From contig JAJEKV010000036.1 in the NCBI GenBank assembly GCA_021234155.1, forward strand, positions 2,348,996-2,412,995: a stretch of 64,000 nucleotides of DNA, read 5' to 3'. This document shows, piece after piece, positions 46,001-59,049 of the stretch. How positions within the stretch are numbered: the first letter of the stretch is position 1; each line of letters opens with the position of its first letter. This DNA comes from Isoetes taiwanensis. Taxonomy: Eukaryota; Streptophyta; Lycopodiopsida; Isoetales; Isoetaceae. Made by a program: the position numbers and the translations under genes. The notes under the pieces are model-generated. The model made no database searches. It was not told where the DNA came from and saw nothing but the letters and a program-made list of their open reading frames with translations.

Positions 46001-49000
46001 ATATCTTTTGGAGATTTTGGTTTAATTAAAAGAGGTAAATTATGAAACATCTCTTAGAATAGCTCCAAATTTTGGTCCAAATGCTTTTAAAACCCACCCG
46101 GTTCCATAGTATTAATAAGTGTTTATAGATCTGCCTTCCTCAAATCCCATATTTATGCGAAATGTTGCTTTCTGCAAGTATTTATATTCTCATATGATGC
46201 TGCATCTAATTATGCGATAAAATTAGATGCATAAAATTATGTTACTGTGTTGGCATCTATTTAGTAAATTGGCGGCATGCTTTTATTATTATAGCGATGA
46301 TCCAATGCGTGTGGGAAGTTCTTGAGCATCTACATTTGGGTTTATCCTTCTCTTATGCCCAGTTAGATGTCCGGAATCAAGAAGCCACAGTAATTCAGGG
46401 CCTTCCTCTTTAAGTATGATTTGAGCCGCGAGGTGAGATCGGTCTCCATCACCGCCAAATGATGCGCCATGGCGTGCATAAATAAATTTGTTACGAATGT
46501 GGATCTTTGTACTTGATACCGCGTTGCCTTCTTTTGTGTATTCACTGCGAGATCTTCAAGATGTTCAAGTCTACATGATATAGTAATATAGACGTATGCG
46601 GTCGCTTTTTTTCCCTCGTTGGGCTTTTGCCATAACTTTGCGATTTATTTGTGGATCCTTATTTTTCTTGGGAAGGCTTTTCTCATTGGGCATTTCAATG
46701 TTGTACACATTTGCAACTATTGCCTAGGTGAATACGAGCCTTTGGAAAAGACATGAGGTAAATATACCTAGTTAACTATGTTTAGTTCCATGCTACTTAA
46801 TTTGGCGTCGTTTTGCTTCTCCTTATTGGAGCAATTAAAACCCATATTGGCGGCAGTGAGATAAATATCGAATATGGGAACATTGTCTACGAGCCCGAAC
46901 ACTTCGGGACAATGATTATTTATGACAACGGTTTTACTTCAAAACTTTTGTTACGTTGGTGCAATTTTCAAAGGTGACGGAGAATGCCGCAAATAAATTT
47001 GGCTTATTGGCCATAGGGTTATCTGATGAAGCCGATGTTCTTACTTGTCGCTGTTAGCTAGCGCCACATTCACTAGTTGAAAACTATGTGAATGCAAGCT
47101 CATCCCTCAAGCATGTGCATGTGACACGATTACCTATTTCCATGCAATAAATGTCGACAAAGTGTTTCATGGCATATCTTCAAGTTGTGAAGGCAAAGTG
47201 TTTAAAGAACTATTGTTTGCACCTTTATTTTTAAGATTGAGGCATGAGTTTGTCTTTTAAAGGCAAGATTTTGACAATTGTTTAAACTTTGGATGTACAC
47301 GTGGTGCCATTTGTATTAAAAGAACTATTGCTTGCACCTTTATTTTTAAAGTTGAGGCATGAGTTTATCTTTTTGCAAAGGCAAAGATTTTGACATTTTT
47401 GAACTTTGGATGTTGTATACGTAGGTGCCATTCTTTGTGGTGGTGGTTGTCGATATTAAAGTTTTGAACAAAAGTTTGCACATTGAAATTGTGTCAAGAG
47501 CAAGTATTAAAGCTATTCAAAGCTATTGGTCCTTAGCTCCGAATGCAAAACATTTGATCTAAGAACCTTTTGGATGTGAAACATTTGATCGTGGTAATGA
47601 TTTTAAGTCTTCACGCAAATTTGTCAAGCATGTACAAATTGCATAACCTCTCATTGCATATTGTAACATCTCTTTTTTGAATAATAACTCAAGCATTTTG
47701 TAGAAGAGATGGATTGTGCAAAAAGTTCAACCCTTTGCAATTTTTTCAAGTCACTCTATATTTGGATGCCTATTTTTTTTTAGGAGTAGTTTTGAATAGA
47801 GTGACGATCAAAACTTTATTGACATCCCCAACTAGATTAGTATGCATTTCAATAACATATTACCTTTAGAATATGCGGTGCAAAGGAGCTTGTGGAATAC
47901 CAACTAAATTCTTTTACTTTAACCAAATCATTGTGCATCTAGTGATAATTTTAATGTCCATACATTTGCAAAAATAGCAAGAGCAAATTATAGTAGAATT
48001 GTAGGACCATCATAAATGTAGGACCACCAAGAGAAGTATCACGGTACCGTACTTATGCCGCAAGGTATATTCTTGATAGACAACTCCCCGATACCATTCT
48101 CAAAGTCTCCTAACGAATATTAATAAGGGAGATTCAAAATATGCAAGGTGAAATGCTCAAACGGGGCCGAACATATCAATTTTTGTATTCATGTCATGAT
48201 TCTAGCACATTATGTACATACGTGGATTGTGTCTTTTGGCATGTGTATTTCAATTGACTCTCTCTCGAGATAGTGCCCCTGACAACGCTTTGCTTCCACA
48301 AAGAATTTCGTTACCTTAGGACGTTATAGTTTCGCCCCACACTTCATTGGGGCTAAGAGTGTATTAAGAGCATGTATAATGGGACCACCATCTTAAGATG
48401 AACATGACATGGTAGATGATGGGGGATTGAATTGTCGGTGATATGGAAGAGCTTATGTATCAAAAGCATAATGTCAAGGAATTGGTTGAGAAGACCCGGT
48501 GGTAGAGTAATCATAAAGCAAGGATTAGAGCATTGTCAAAATTGTAAGGCATGATATTCTTAAGAAACGATGTTAATATAGGTAGAGGATTTTATTCCCG
48601 TGATGTTCATGTAGTTCATGGACACATTTATAGTACAAAATGCACCTTCCAACTACAAATAGTGTATAACTATACAAAATGTCTATCATCGAAAGTGTTC
48701 CCCGAAAGCCAAACTAATTCACCTAGAGTCAAGGACAAGCTTTTTGTTTTGTACATTTGGTATTGGTTGTTGAATTTGCCTCGAATAAAATTGGATACGA
48801 TCAAGAATAAATGAAGTTCATAAGGGAGGAACAAAATATTTATCGAGTTTGTTTATCAATGACGTGTGTGGATACATGTACCTGCACCAAATATCTATGC
48901 TCATTGTTAGAGGAGATGCAATTTAATTTAAAACGCTAGCCAAAGACACCTCGAATAAAGGCATACCCAATAGGATTATAGACAAAGTTTGCTTCGCTAT

Positions 49001-49180
49001 CGTAGAGTGATCAGATGAAATCTAATTGCAAGTCTCCATCTAATAAACAACGATGAGCTCTCGATTGAATGGCCATCAAGCAAAGGGTTTAGCTTAAACT
49101 TCATGACTTTGGATTTGATGCATGCTACCATTCCTCGCACTCTTAATCTTGGATTTGTTCCCAGATTAAGTAAACCATAG
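40080..49180. other. 9-kb stretch without a recognised gene
   Basis: Many short frames, none with a family I recognise. Small repeats: TATCTAATTTACTTT three times (45919-45960), and a 116-bp duplication starting AGAACTATTG at 47205 and 47321. The section 40500-44000 is richer in CG dinucleotides and less monotonous than its surroundings, with one frame of about 130 codons (40657-41055), but the translation is not convincing as a protein family. It may be very old, decayed transposon DNA. Confidence 0.4.
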
Positions 49181-49208
49181 TTCATAGACCCATTTATAGT
49201 ACAAAACT

Positions 49209-49342
<134 letters not shown>

Positions 49343-49399
49343 AGTGGTTCTACTTATGAGGGACTGCAAATGGACCGGAAAACCAATGCAAAGTCATTC

Positions 49400-50280
49400 A
49401 ATGAAGATTCTATAAGCATTCCCCTAGATTCTTTATGATTCTATGAAGATTCCCCTAGATTCTCAAAGATTTTATGAAGATTCCCCCTAGATCTCCTATT
49501 TAGATTCTCCTAGATTTCCAAAGATTATGCCAAGATTCCTCAAGATTCTATGTAGATTCTCCAAGATTTTATGAAGATTCCTCTAAATTTCCTTATATTT
49601 CCCTAGATTCAGAGAAGTTCTCTTGATATTCTCATAGATTTCCCAAGATTCATCCAAGATTCCCTAAGATTCCCTCTAGATTCCCCAAGATTTTATGTAG
49701 TTCTATTAAATTCTCCAAGATTTGATGAAGATTCTCCTAGATTCCTTTAGATTATAGGAAAATTCTCCATGATTCTATCATGATTTCACTAGATTCTCAA
49801 AGCTTTTAGAAAGATTCCCTTAGATTCCCAAAGATTCTCTTAAGATTCCTCGAGATTCTCTAAGATCCTCCCTTAGACCTTACATGATTCCCTCAAGATT
49901 CCTCTAGATTCTTAAAGATTCTATGAAGATTCCCTTGGATTCCCTTAATTTCTCAAAGATTCTCTCGTGATTCCTATAGATTCCCTTCGATTTTCCAAAG
50001 ATTCTCTTGAAGAGATTCCTTTGATTCCCAAAAGATTCTCTTAAGATCCCCATAGATTCTATAAAGATTCCTCTAGATTCTCCAAGATTGCATCAAGATT
50101 CCCCTAGATTCTCAAACGATTTATGAAGATTCTTTTAGATTCCCTCAGATTCCTATGGATTCTCTTTAGATTCCCTAATATTCTCTTGAATTCCTCTAGA
50201 TTCTCTAAGATCTCCTGATGATTCCCGCATTCCTATAAATTACCATGAATTCGTAAAATTCTAAGATTCCAAAAGATGTT
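49400..50280 (+). repeat. AGATTC minisatellite, third block
   Basis: About 880 bp of degenerate AGATTCCCCTAGATTCTC, AAAGATTCTATGAAGATTCC-type units, in the same orientation as 33000-33720. Together with the shared flanks it forms a second member of the 31-34 kb family, but as a single arm. Confidence 0.8.
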
Positions 50281-50860
50281 GGTTTGCGAATCACACTTAA
50301 ATAGTGCCAAAGCACCACTCATTGGAAAACTCTCGACGAGGAATCCAAATGGCGGTCCCACCTTTAGTCGACCCCTCACCGCGAAGCTCGTGCCTTTGAA
50401 GGCGATTAAACAAAAGGAAGCTTCCTAGAAAAGTCTAATCATAAATGTTTTGCCACCTCATTATCTTTTTATTAATGAGGGTGCCACCTCACCTCCTTTA
50501 AATAAAAAAAAAATCAATTCAATATGGCTAGGATTTATGCTAACTTTTTGATCCAACGGCTAAGATCTGCTACACCAAATCTACTTTAAGGGAGCTTCCT
50601 TGCACCTTCCTTAAAAAATCAAGGGCCGTGATTTATCCTCCCCTTCATCCAACGGTCCGTAGATGTGGTGCATGCCCCATGCATGACCCATGCATGCCTC
50701 CATGCATGCCCATAAGGGAATGGATGGTCGTGATGTCGCCACCTCACCGCCCCCCACTTTTAAACGGGACAAGATCCGTGCATGTAAGAATCAGACACAT
50801 GATATACCAAAGTTTTATGATATACCTTTATATATATAACTGATATATATATATATATAC
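50280..50860. other. Spacer with CATGCATG cluster
   Basis: CATGCATG words at 50679-50710, close to the cluster at 39701, then a short TATATA run (50850-50863). No gene. Confidence 0.45.
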
Positions 50861-50965
50861 ATACAAGAAATTTAGCACGTCCTATGGTGCATGTTCCTAC
50901 GGTGCAAGTTCCAATTTTAGCATGTTCCCATGCTGCAAGTTCCAATTTCAGTTGATATTCTAGAT
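50861..50965. repeat. Copy of the 32.9-kb centre sequence
   Basis: TACAAGAAATTTAGCACGTC and TTTTAGCATGTTCCCATGC parallel 32903-32965 of the large inverted repeat, linking the two loci. A local GTGCAAGTTCCAATTT unit is repeated twice. Confidence 0.6.
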
Positions 50966-51960
50966 TTTCTATGATTCCCAAGTGAAGATGGAGATTTTGC
51001 ATCCTCAAATTAAATCCAAGACAGAACTACAAATGCAAGCTAACGTCCTCAAACCAAATCTAAGCCAGAGCTATAAATGCAGGATGACCTTTTGCAAAAT
51101 GTGTGAAGAAACTCTGAATTGCACAAAATCCTCTGTAACCATTATTGACCCACGTTCCTGTGTACTAATGCCTAGTCATGTTTTACTGTAAGTTTTTCCT
51201 GCAAGATGTGTCTCCGTGGTACTCAATAGCCGCTCAATAGCTCAATACAGAACTCTTACAAACCCTCATAAAATACGTGTAGCCCAATTCCAAAAGGGTC
51301 AACACAATTAATGCCAATAACTAACTTTATGGGTACAACAATGGTGTAGTGTCTAATTCACAATGGGTAAGCATAATTAACTAATTCCACAATGGGTCAA
51401 CACAATTAATGCCAATAACTAACTTTATGGGTACAACAATGGTGTAGTCTCTAATTTCACAATGGGTAAGCATAATTAATTCCACCAATGGGTACACCGG
51501 ACACTCATCATTTTAGATCTTAGCAAGTCTATGCTAGAATGGGTTGCCCTTTAAATTATAATTTCCCTCATGTCACCTACTTAATGGGTACAAACGTCAA
51601 TTAGCTCTATGCCAAATTTAATAATGAGATATGTCCTTTTCAAAATATCCAATGCTAGTAGGTAAAATTTCAATAACTGAAAATCAATGACCAATTTTAA
51701 TAAAGTAGAAGTCATTCACACGTCCATCATGGTTGCCCCATGATAATTTCCTTCATTCAACACCATGTTGCACATTTAGAAAAATGTGCTAACATCCCTA
51801 ATACTTGAAAAGCCCATTATATCTTGTAGAAGATTCTTGTTGATAAATATTTTTTCAGTATGCCTTCCCTTTTATCACTTGGTGCTACTACAATGGCACT
51901 TGCTAAAAGTTGCATACTGCTATGTCTAGAATGTTTCCAACTAATAAGACAACATGCCAA
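50966..51960. other. Non-coding with one tandem duplication
   Basis: A segment of about 85-110 bp with AACACAATTAATGCCAATAA and TTTATGGGTACAACAATGG occurs near 51300 and 51400. No gene. Confidence 0.45.
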
Positions 51961-54164
51961 ATGTACAAATTAATTATACTTTGACCAGTTAAGCAAGCAT
52001 CCCGAAGCTAAAGAAAAGGCATCCAAAATATTCTTGGCTGCCTGGAGATTGGACTCATCTGCATGAAGAAAGAGGAATGTATCATCCGAAATTGGTCGCG
52101 AAACCTCATATAACACCCATCATCCATGCGAAGACCTTTGCACCAAATTGTCGGCAATTGCCACCGGAAAGTCGCGAGAGCTTCTCACACTATAGTGAAT
52201 GTGAAGGGGCCAACAGACATCCCTCGCCTAATGCCCCTCGCCCACGTAGAAGATTGAAGAGGTCTCACCCTCGACACCACACCGTCGCCTCTAGCGGACA
52301 TCGCGACTTCATAAATCGTTTCCACTGAAACTAGGCCCGCACCCAAAGGCTCTCAGATCATATTCGGCTAAGAATCAAGCAATGACACCGCCATAAGCCT
52401 TGGCAAAATCCAGCTTTAAGAAACAAGGGGCTGCATCCATCCCACGAGCCCAATGCACTCCCTCAAAAGCAAAGCAGCCACATTATGAAGAATATTCCAC
52501 CGAGGTATAAAACCGCATCGCTTCGCACTAATGACGTGAACTAGTACTGGCTTAAGCCTCTTAGCCAAAGCCTTAGCAATGATTTTATACACTACGCATA
52601 ACAGAGTAATAGGCCTCCAAATCATTGATGGTTTTAGGATGCTTACACTTGGGTATAAGTGAAATACAACTCAGATTCAAAGAGAGGATGCATCGAAGTT
52701 ATTCCCCCAAAAGATCCACATACACCCGCATCCACCGAAGTCCCCACCCATTCCCAATACTTCTCAAAAACTCCACCGGTATTCCATCCAACCCCAGACA
52801 CTTATTCCGAGCCAACAGCGGCATGCGCCCCCAACTCCTCTGTCAACGGCTCTCTCTAAGCTCGGCTTTGAAGGGGTCGAGATTCTTGGCGATACCTTGC
52901 CCCGTACCAAATTTTTGAAAACACTCGGAGGGAAGCATGCTCTCCTTGAAAATGTTTCATGTGCGCCGCTACAAAGGCCTTTGATAGCATCCGTTGCCGT
53001 TAACACTCCTCGGGTGTAACTATGTCCCCGCCATGGTCTGCCGTGATACTTCTTCCGGCAGTTGCTCGAAAAAGACTTTAGAGCAAGTGTCGACGCTTCA
53101 GCCATGTCAAACCCGGCTTTTGACCCTGGCTCATGACACCTTGGCCTCCTCCTCAACCTCGACCCGGACGACCGCACCTGCCGCTCCGCGCAGCCATCGA
53201 GACCCGGCCTCTAAGAGACTCTGATTCCAATATAAGGCATCCAACCCGCGACGCCAGCCAGCCTTTGTCAGCTTCATTCTTTTCAAAATTGTTTTACTTT
53301 GTGCTAATGCTTGTAATTCATTGCACTCATTCCGTATCCCCGACTCCGACCGTATTGATGCCAAATGAGCTTACAAATTTACAGGGAACTCGATCCCCGG
53401 AAAGGTTGTGTTAAGCTTAAAAACCGTCCCCGAGAGGCCGTGGTGGGTGGTCATGAAGCCGAATGATCCGGGAGTGTGATCGAGACGTAGGTGGCCGTAA
53501 CATTCACCCTAATGAAGGCCGGAGCATAATCCAAGACCGCCGAGTGCCATAAACTCTATCCGTACCTAGAGTATGCCCTACCATGCCCCAGCCAATTATT
53601 GCACCAAGTAAAACTCCATCCCCGAAGCTCACAAACCCCACTCCCGCACAAGCCTAAGCCATTGGTCACGCCAAAACCCCAGACAATATCCCAACCAATA
53701 CCATGCCTCTCCTCCCGAGCTCCACCATGTTAAAGTCACCCAGACAAACCATGTAGAACCCATACCAAAGGACTAGAGCTTATTTCGCTAGCTTGTGCCC
53801 ATAAACAACCTCTCTCGAGTGGCCCCAATTGGAGCATACACATTTACTAAGCCCCACTCGACCGACCTCCTTCCATTTAATCATCGCCCATCGGCCTTTG
53901 GCTATCCGGGGGTGAAAAGGTTACATGTACACCCATTTTCCAACAAATGAAAGTACCTCCCCCCGCCCTGTTGTAGCGCCAAGTAGCCTACATACCGATT
54001 ACCCAAGATATTCATTAGGTTGTTAATATCACCCTGGCACATTTATGCTCCCCTGCAAACACAAGATATCCGGATTAAGATTCTTCACGTTCATGGCGTA
54101 GACGTGCCGCTATTCGAGAGGATTTGATACCTCTCACATTCCAAGATAGAATTTTCTTATCCAT
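51960..54164 (-). pseudogene. LINE ORF2 relic: endonuclease and reverse transcriptase
   Basis: Reading the minus strand from an ATG at 54164: MDKKILSWNVRGIKSSR, the N-terminal motif of APE-type LINE endonuclease, then after a frameshift NLNPDILCLQ. Further on, WRPITLLCVVYKIIAKALAK and LISAKRCGFIP-like text (52625-52480), the RT finger motif. RGIRRGMSVGPFTFTIV (about 52200) matches the RT region usually reading 'RGVRQGCPLSPLLF'. SDDTFLFLHADESNLQAAK (52090-52030) is the catalytic 'ADD' motif. Many stops and shifts. RT connects to the endonuclease across poorly readable sequence. LINEs copy themselves by target-primed reverse transcription; this copy cannot. Confidence 0.8.
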
Positions 54165-54339
54165 GTGGGTCCTTGTTCATCAAGGGGTCGATCCCCTGCA
54201 AAGCCTCACACGCCTCCACACGATCAGCCCGTGAAGAAAAGTTCTCAGACCACTACGATCAATCACCATTCGATCCACTTGAGGAGGGGCCAACACAATG
54301 GGTTGCGATGAGCTAAATGACCTCTTGAGGAGCTCTCAC

Positions 54340-55570
54340 CCGAGCTCAGCCTCCTAGAGACAACTGTTGCCACCCTTCCTCTTTCTCACCGCAACTCTTC
54401 AATCTCGCAAGTCTCCTACATACCTCGGGATGCACCATACGAGAGGAGGGTTCGTTGTGTCTCGGATCGCCCGCACTGCCCACGCCTTCATTACGGGGGG
54501 AACAAGTGCGTAAGATGAAGGCGCCCGGGCCAAGATTTGTTCTCGGCCCGCAGGTGCCGAATGCGATTATACTGATGAAACTGCTAAGCGAGGAAAACAT
54601 TGCCAAAAGCTCTCCCCCATTGAGCAAGTCCAACTGGAAGTAAGAATAATAATCACCACTCTTAACCACAAGACTCTGAGGTAACACTTCATCCGCCCGA
54701 ATACCTACACATATCTGTGGTGCACCCACAATCGAGTGCGCTATGTGAGTTCCCAGGCCTTTGGCCATGGCCTCTAGTGCACTTGAATCTTTACTTCCTT
54801 TTTTTTTAACCTTAATGATGCATGCTCCCAAGATGTAAATGCATTTCAAAAAATTGAAGATAGCTCTTAGAATGGACGGGGTTAGGAAGTCATAGCACGT
54901 TACCCAAATGTTTGGTGATTTGGAAAGCGTAGGTATTACTTTTCTCCATCAGTATACATGCCTGAAGTATTAAATGGCATTGCACAGTCCACTAAGGAAA
55001 TAGTCCACTAAGCAAAACCACCCATTACACAGAATATAATCATCCTCCTTGTGCCACCTTGAGGCGTTTAATAGCCTCATCACAATCATCATGTTCTGCG
55101 TCATCGAGATGATCATCAACATGCATTAAATTATCATGCCAGTGAATAGTACGAGGCAGGATAGCCTCGTGAGATGACATAACAGACTTCTTCCTCGCCG
55201 CCTTCTTCCAATTGACCTGTTGCCATGACTCTTTAGCGCACTGAAGATTAGGATCATCAGCCATAACAATCTCAGAAGCATGAGAGGTAGAAGCAACATT
55301 GTGGAGAGTAGTAGGAACTATAGCTGGAGCTGATGGTGCTAAGGGTGACACCATCGGAACTGTATGTAGAGCATCTTCCATAGACGAGGAATGCAAAGCA
55401 ACCAGCAAAGGTTGATCATGAATAGATGAAGAAGTAACAATGGGAGCTTGGACCTAGGAAGAATGTTGAACAGATGCCTGAGACGCACGAACACCTCGAC
55501 GAAAACTAACAAAAGCTTCCTTATTAGGAAACAGACGGGCCAATTCTGGACCATTCAGAAGCTTAAGATC
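54340..55570 (-). pseudogene. Probable LINE ORF1 region
   Basis: Minus-strand frames upstream of ORF2: LKLLNGPELARLFPNKEAFV, FRRGVRASQASVQHSS then a stop, and a long frame 55408-55040 (SMEDALHTVPMVSPLAPSAP ... SWQQVNWKKAARKKSVMSSH ... HDDCDEAIKRLKVAQGG). A second frame of 167 codons lies at 54849-54346. The order suggests the 5' part of the same LINE, with its nucleic-acid-binding ORF1, but no zinc knuckle is visible. It could instead be unrelated. Confidence 0.4.
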
Positions 55571-55599
55571 CAGCTTTTTATACCATTGAAGACATAGGG

Positions 55600-57770
55600 A
55601 CACCTATTGTAACATAAAGTCCTACAATCTCACAATATGCTGTTATTTGAAGCAAAGTCTCTTGGAATATAATGTGCTCAAGAGTATTTTGTTAAAGTCT
55701 CCTTCTACTTGGGAATTGAATTGTTTTTGCCAAACTATTGAGCTTATACAAGAAAGATAGTATTGTGTTTGCCAACAAGAAATGCAATCATATTTTTTAT
55801 GGTACAATGTCATAAGGTAAACATAAGCATTTTCAAGAATAGTATTGTCCATCAAGCTTATCCATTTCTATTCTGCCAAAGAACATATTGTCACTACCTT
55901 AATATTTACCAACATTTTGCACATCAAGTATAATATTCCATAGCATTGTTATTAATGAAATAACAAATTATAGTTGGAGGTAGTTCTCAAATCAAATATG
56001 ATGCTATAATAGTTATCATGTACCATTCGTTGCAATTAAATGTAGACGTGTTTATCAAATTCCTACTCATACGCGAGTGAAAAGAAATTCAGTAACCTTA
56101 CACTCAAAAAAAAAAAACAAGGTCTAGCCGGATCAAGCTCCCAAACGGGTTTGAAGTGTATTTTCATGGGTTCTGTTTCGTCCTTTTATGTTGTGTCTTG
56201 TTTGTTTTGTGTGGGGCTGTGTAAATGCAACGAATGTAGGTTGTCATTTTGTTAGCCCAAGAAGGCGCTCATTATCTATTTGGACTCAAAACTATGATAT
56301 GACTGAGATACTAAACAAACCGGGAGCCCTGGCGTTGCAGGAACATTGTCAACACGTGTCTTGCCGTTTTGTCCAATGTTTTCATAGTGGTGGCAGCAGT
56401 TCGATCTGATCGTGGCTTGGGCGTCGTGGAATTGCCCCTCCGCCATGGGGTTGTGTTGACATGGATGCCCGATATCCAGATGCCGACTGTGTGCGTGGCC
56501 GCGTGTTAGTGTCCATAAGTGTGGTGACTGCATCCGCCCTCCGCGGTGATGTGTATGGAATGTGGTGTGGGGTCTGCAGGTGATGTGGATGGGATATGGT
56601 GGTTGTGTTTGCTTTGTGTGGTGCTATGTGTGTGACTACCCCATGTGGTGGATTGTGTGGTTGTGGTGGCTGCCGATGGACGGGTGGGAGTGCAGGCCAA
56701 AGGGCACTTGGCCATGTTTTGCACTCAACAATCTAGGACTAATAGAGGGAGGAAGGTTAATAAATGAACAAATTATCGAAGATAGTGCCATATCACGTGC
56801 TATTGCATATAACCTCATAGATATTATGTTAGTGTTGGCAACTGTAGTATTACACAAGAAGAAGATACTTGTAACTAGAACATTACCATAAGCCCTAACA
56901 TGGCTTGAATACAATGGAGGCCTTAGTATTCATGTTTATGATCGGTTAGTCCATTTGGTTTGACGTGAGGCCCCAATCTTTTCAAAGAAAGGATGTGAGT
57001 CTTGGTAGGATGTGAGTCTTTTAATTTTGGGTTTGCATGAATATTCTTTCTACCCTAGGTTTAAGGTGGTGGTTAACTAGTAGTCATGGCAGCCGATTTT
57101 TCTCCATCGAGTTGTTCTCCCAATTGTGAATACTCTTGTGAATGAAGGTAAGGTCCCCGGCCTCCCTCGCTTTTGCTTCATATGAGTAAGTCGTCATTTT
57201 TCTTCCGGGCAACCACTTGTGCAAAAGCACCTTGTCTAGACTCTATTAGTAGCAAGTAATATTCATAATTTCGTGGTTGTTGCAGATTGTTTTCTAGTTT
57301 GTGCAAAAGGATTGTTATCTAGTTTGTATTTTGGTAGCCATGTGGATTTTTAAAGAATTTTGTTAAAATTCCAACTGTTTAAACAACGACAATCGGGCAC
57401 AATTTCTTTATGCATTAGGATCCCTTCGTACTATCATGGTTGATGCCATTTGTACCATCCCAGTAGACATTGGTAGCATGCACAATCGCCAAGGATTGGA
57501 GCGAAGAAAATGTGTAATTATACAAAAGTTTTTGCAGTGCCACCAACCGTGTAAACTAGCAAGATCTCCAAGAACATAATCTCAGCATAATTTGATGAAA
57601 TTGTTTCAAGTGAATCAAGTTGATAAGTTCTTATTTACAAATCCAACTTAAGGAACTCGACGCACTTTAAGCCCTTTAGGGGAGTTACACTGGATTAATC
57701 TTCTGCACTCCAAAGTGTTTCTATTGTGTTGCTTTTGAATATATTTTGCAACAAATAATTTACAGATATT
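55600..57770. other. Non-coding; GT-rich patch
   Basis: No gene recognised. 56400-56690 is strongly G+T-rich on the plus strand (TGTGGTGTGGGGTCTGCAGG, GTGTTTGCTTTGTGTGGTG), a strand asymmetry of about 300 bp. Elsewhere AT-rich. Confidence 0.4.
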
Positions 57771-57776
57771 TGCTCT

Positions 57777-59041
57777 TCATGAATCAAGGTTGTCTTTACC
57801 ACCAAGCAAATAATACATGGGAGAATGATCAACCGCCACCCTTTTACCATTTTTTATTTTGATCTCAGAGATGCCCGTGGCCCTATTAACCAGGACACGA
57901 TCGCACCTCCAGCTAACCCACCAAGTCAGTAGCAACTCCAAAAGTAAGTGTAAAACATGGCATATAACCCATAATATAAACTCTATACTTACATGTCCCC
58001 AAGCAATGTCGACTCCTCCTGTTAGCAAGCCAAAAAATCTGCAAACAAAATGGCAATATTTAGATGTGCTAACAAAAACCATCCTTTCTTGAGAAACATA
58101 TGGTCAGTATACTTGCCAAATTAAGTGCAATAACACGACCGACTTGTGCGAGACTTTCATTTCCTCTCACCAAAGAAATCCCCTATGTCTCGAAGGAAGA
58201 CAAAGAAAAGACCCAACCTAAGAAATCACCGCCAATATAATAAGACCTTTGAAACCCACATAACATGTTAAAATGTGCATGCAATGCACTTACAAGACCA
58301 AAGATAGCTCCAGATGCTCATAACCGAGGGTGCATTACATAAGAAGTAACCGAGAGTTGTACTGCGCAATTTCTTTTGGTCATTCTACTGTGGCTACCAT
58401 CTAATTATGTATTCGATACCACCAAGAACAACATTTCAATCAATCTATCTAGCAAAACTACAGGTCATAAACACAACAAAACCATCAGATTTTTAGTCCT
58501 TGATGATGCCTTTAATGGTAATCTGAATGTATATTACAGTTTCATCATATTGTAAATCACCCAATTATGCTTCTCCAAGGGACTTGAGCTAGAACTTCCA
58601 ACAATAATCACTATAATTCAAAGTTGTGTTTTCTGCATGGCTAAAAGGAAAAATCAAGTATATCATGAACAAGATGCAATGATTCAACATCTGCTTCAGT
58701 CCTTTGCATTACCATGACAATGAATGCCCTTAGGCATTGGAGTGCAAAGAAACAAATACATGCATAATGGCTTTGACTAGTCATCTAAAATGCAAAGCCA
58801 TTTGAGGCCCTACCTGTAATAGCTGATATTGCATATATTGCAATATATCTTTTAGAGCCACTTAATGCCTCAACAGTGGGACCAACTGCATTAAGAGAAT
58901 AAGAATTTACCTATTAGCAATTCATAATGCGTAGAATTTAAACCAAAAAGCAATGCATACCAACAAATGTAAAATATTTGCGTGGAGAAGTGAGGGTGTG
59001 ACAAGCCTCCAGAGTTGTCGTCCATCAATCAGACTGTTTAT
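57777..59041 (-). pseudogene. Rhomboid-protease pseudogene (plastid RBL10/11-like)
   Basis: Exon-like pieces in the right order: INSLIDGRQLWRLVTPSLLH then ANILHLL (59041-58961). GPTVEALSGSKRYIAIYAIS then AITG, with AG and GT splice sites (58885-58814). LGYFLCNAPSV followed by a shifted ASGAIFGL (about 58365-58291), the catalytic-serine GxSG region. FFGLLTGGVDIAWGH with GTAAGT donor (58038-57993). GGLAGGAIVSWLIGPR, a shift, then KIKNGKRVAVDHSPMYYLLG and a stop at 57777. Rhomboids cleave membrane proteins within the bilayer. Damage: an extra base and a TGA replacing the first Gly of the active-site motif, a frameshift after LIGPR, and loss of the N-C-Y-S-L-N-type helix end. A very different intact version would be needed elsewhere. 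Confidence 0.72.
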
Positions 59042-59049
59042 CTATATAA

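Noticed and set aside
52625-53414. Plus-strand Pro/Ser/Thr-rich frames opposite the LINE
   Set aside because: They are antisense reflections of the decayed LINE frame; the minus strand has the RT motifs.
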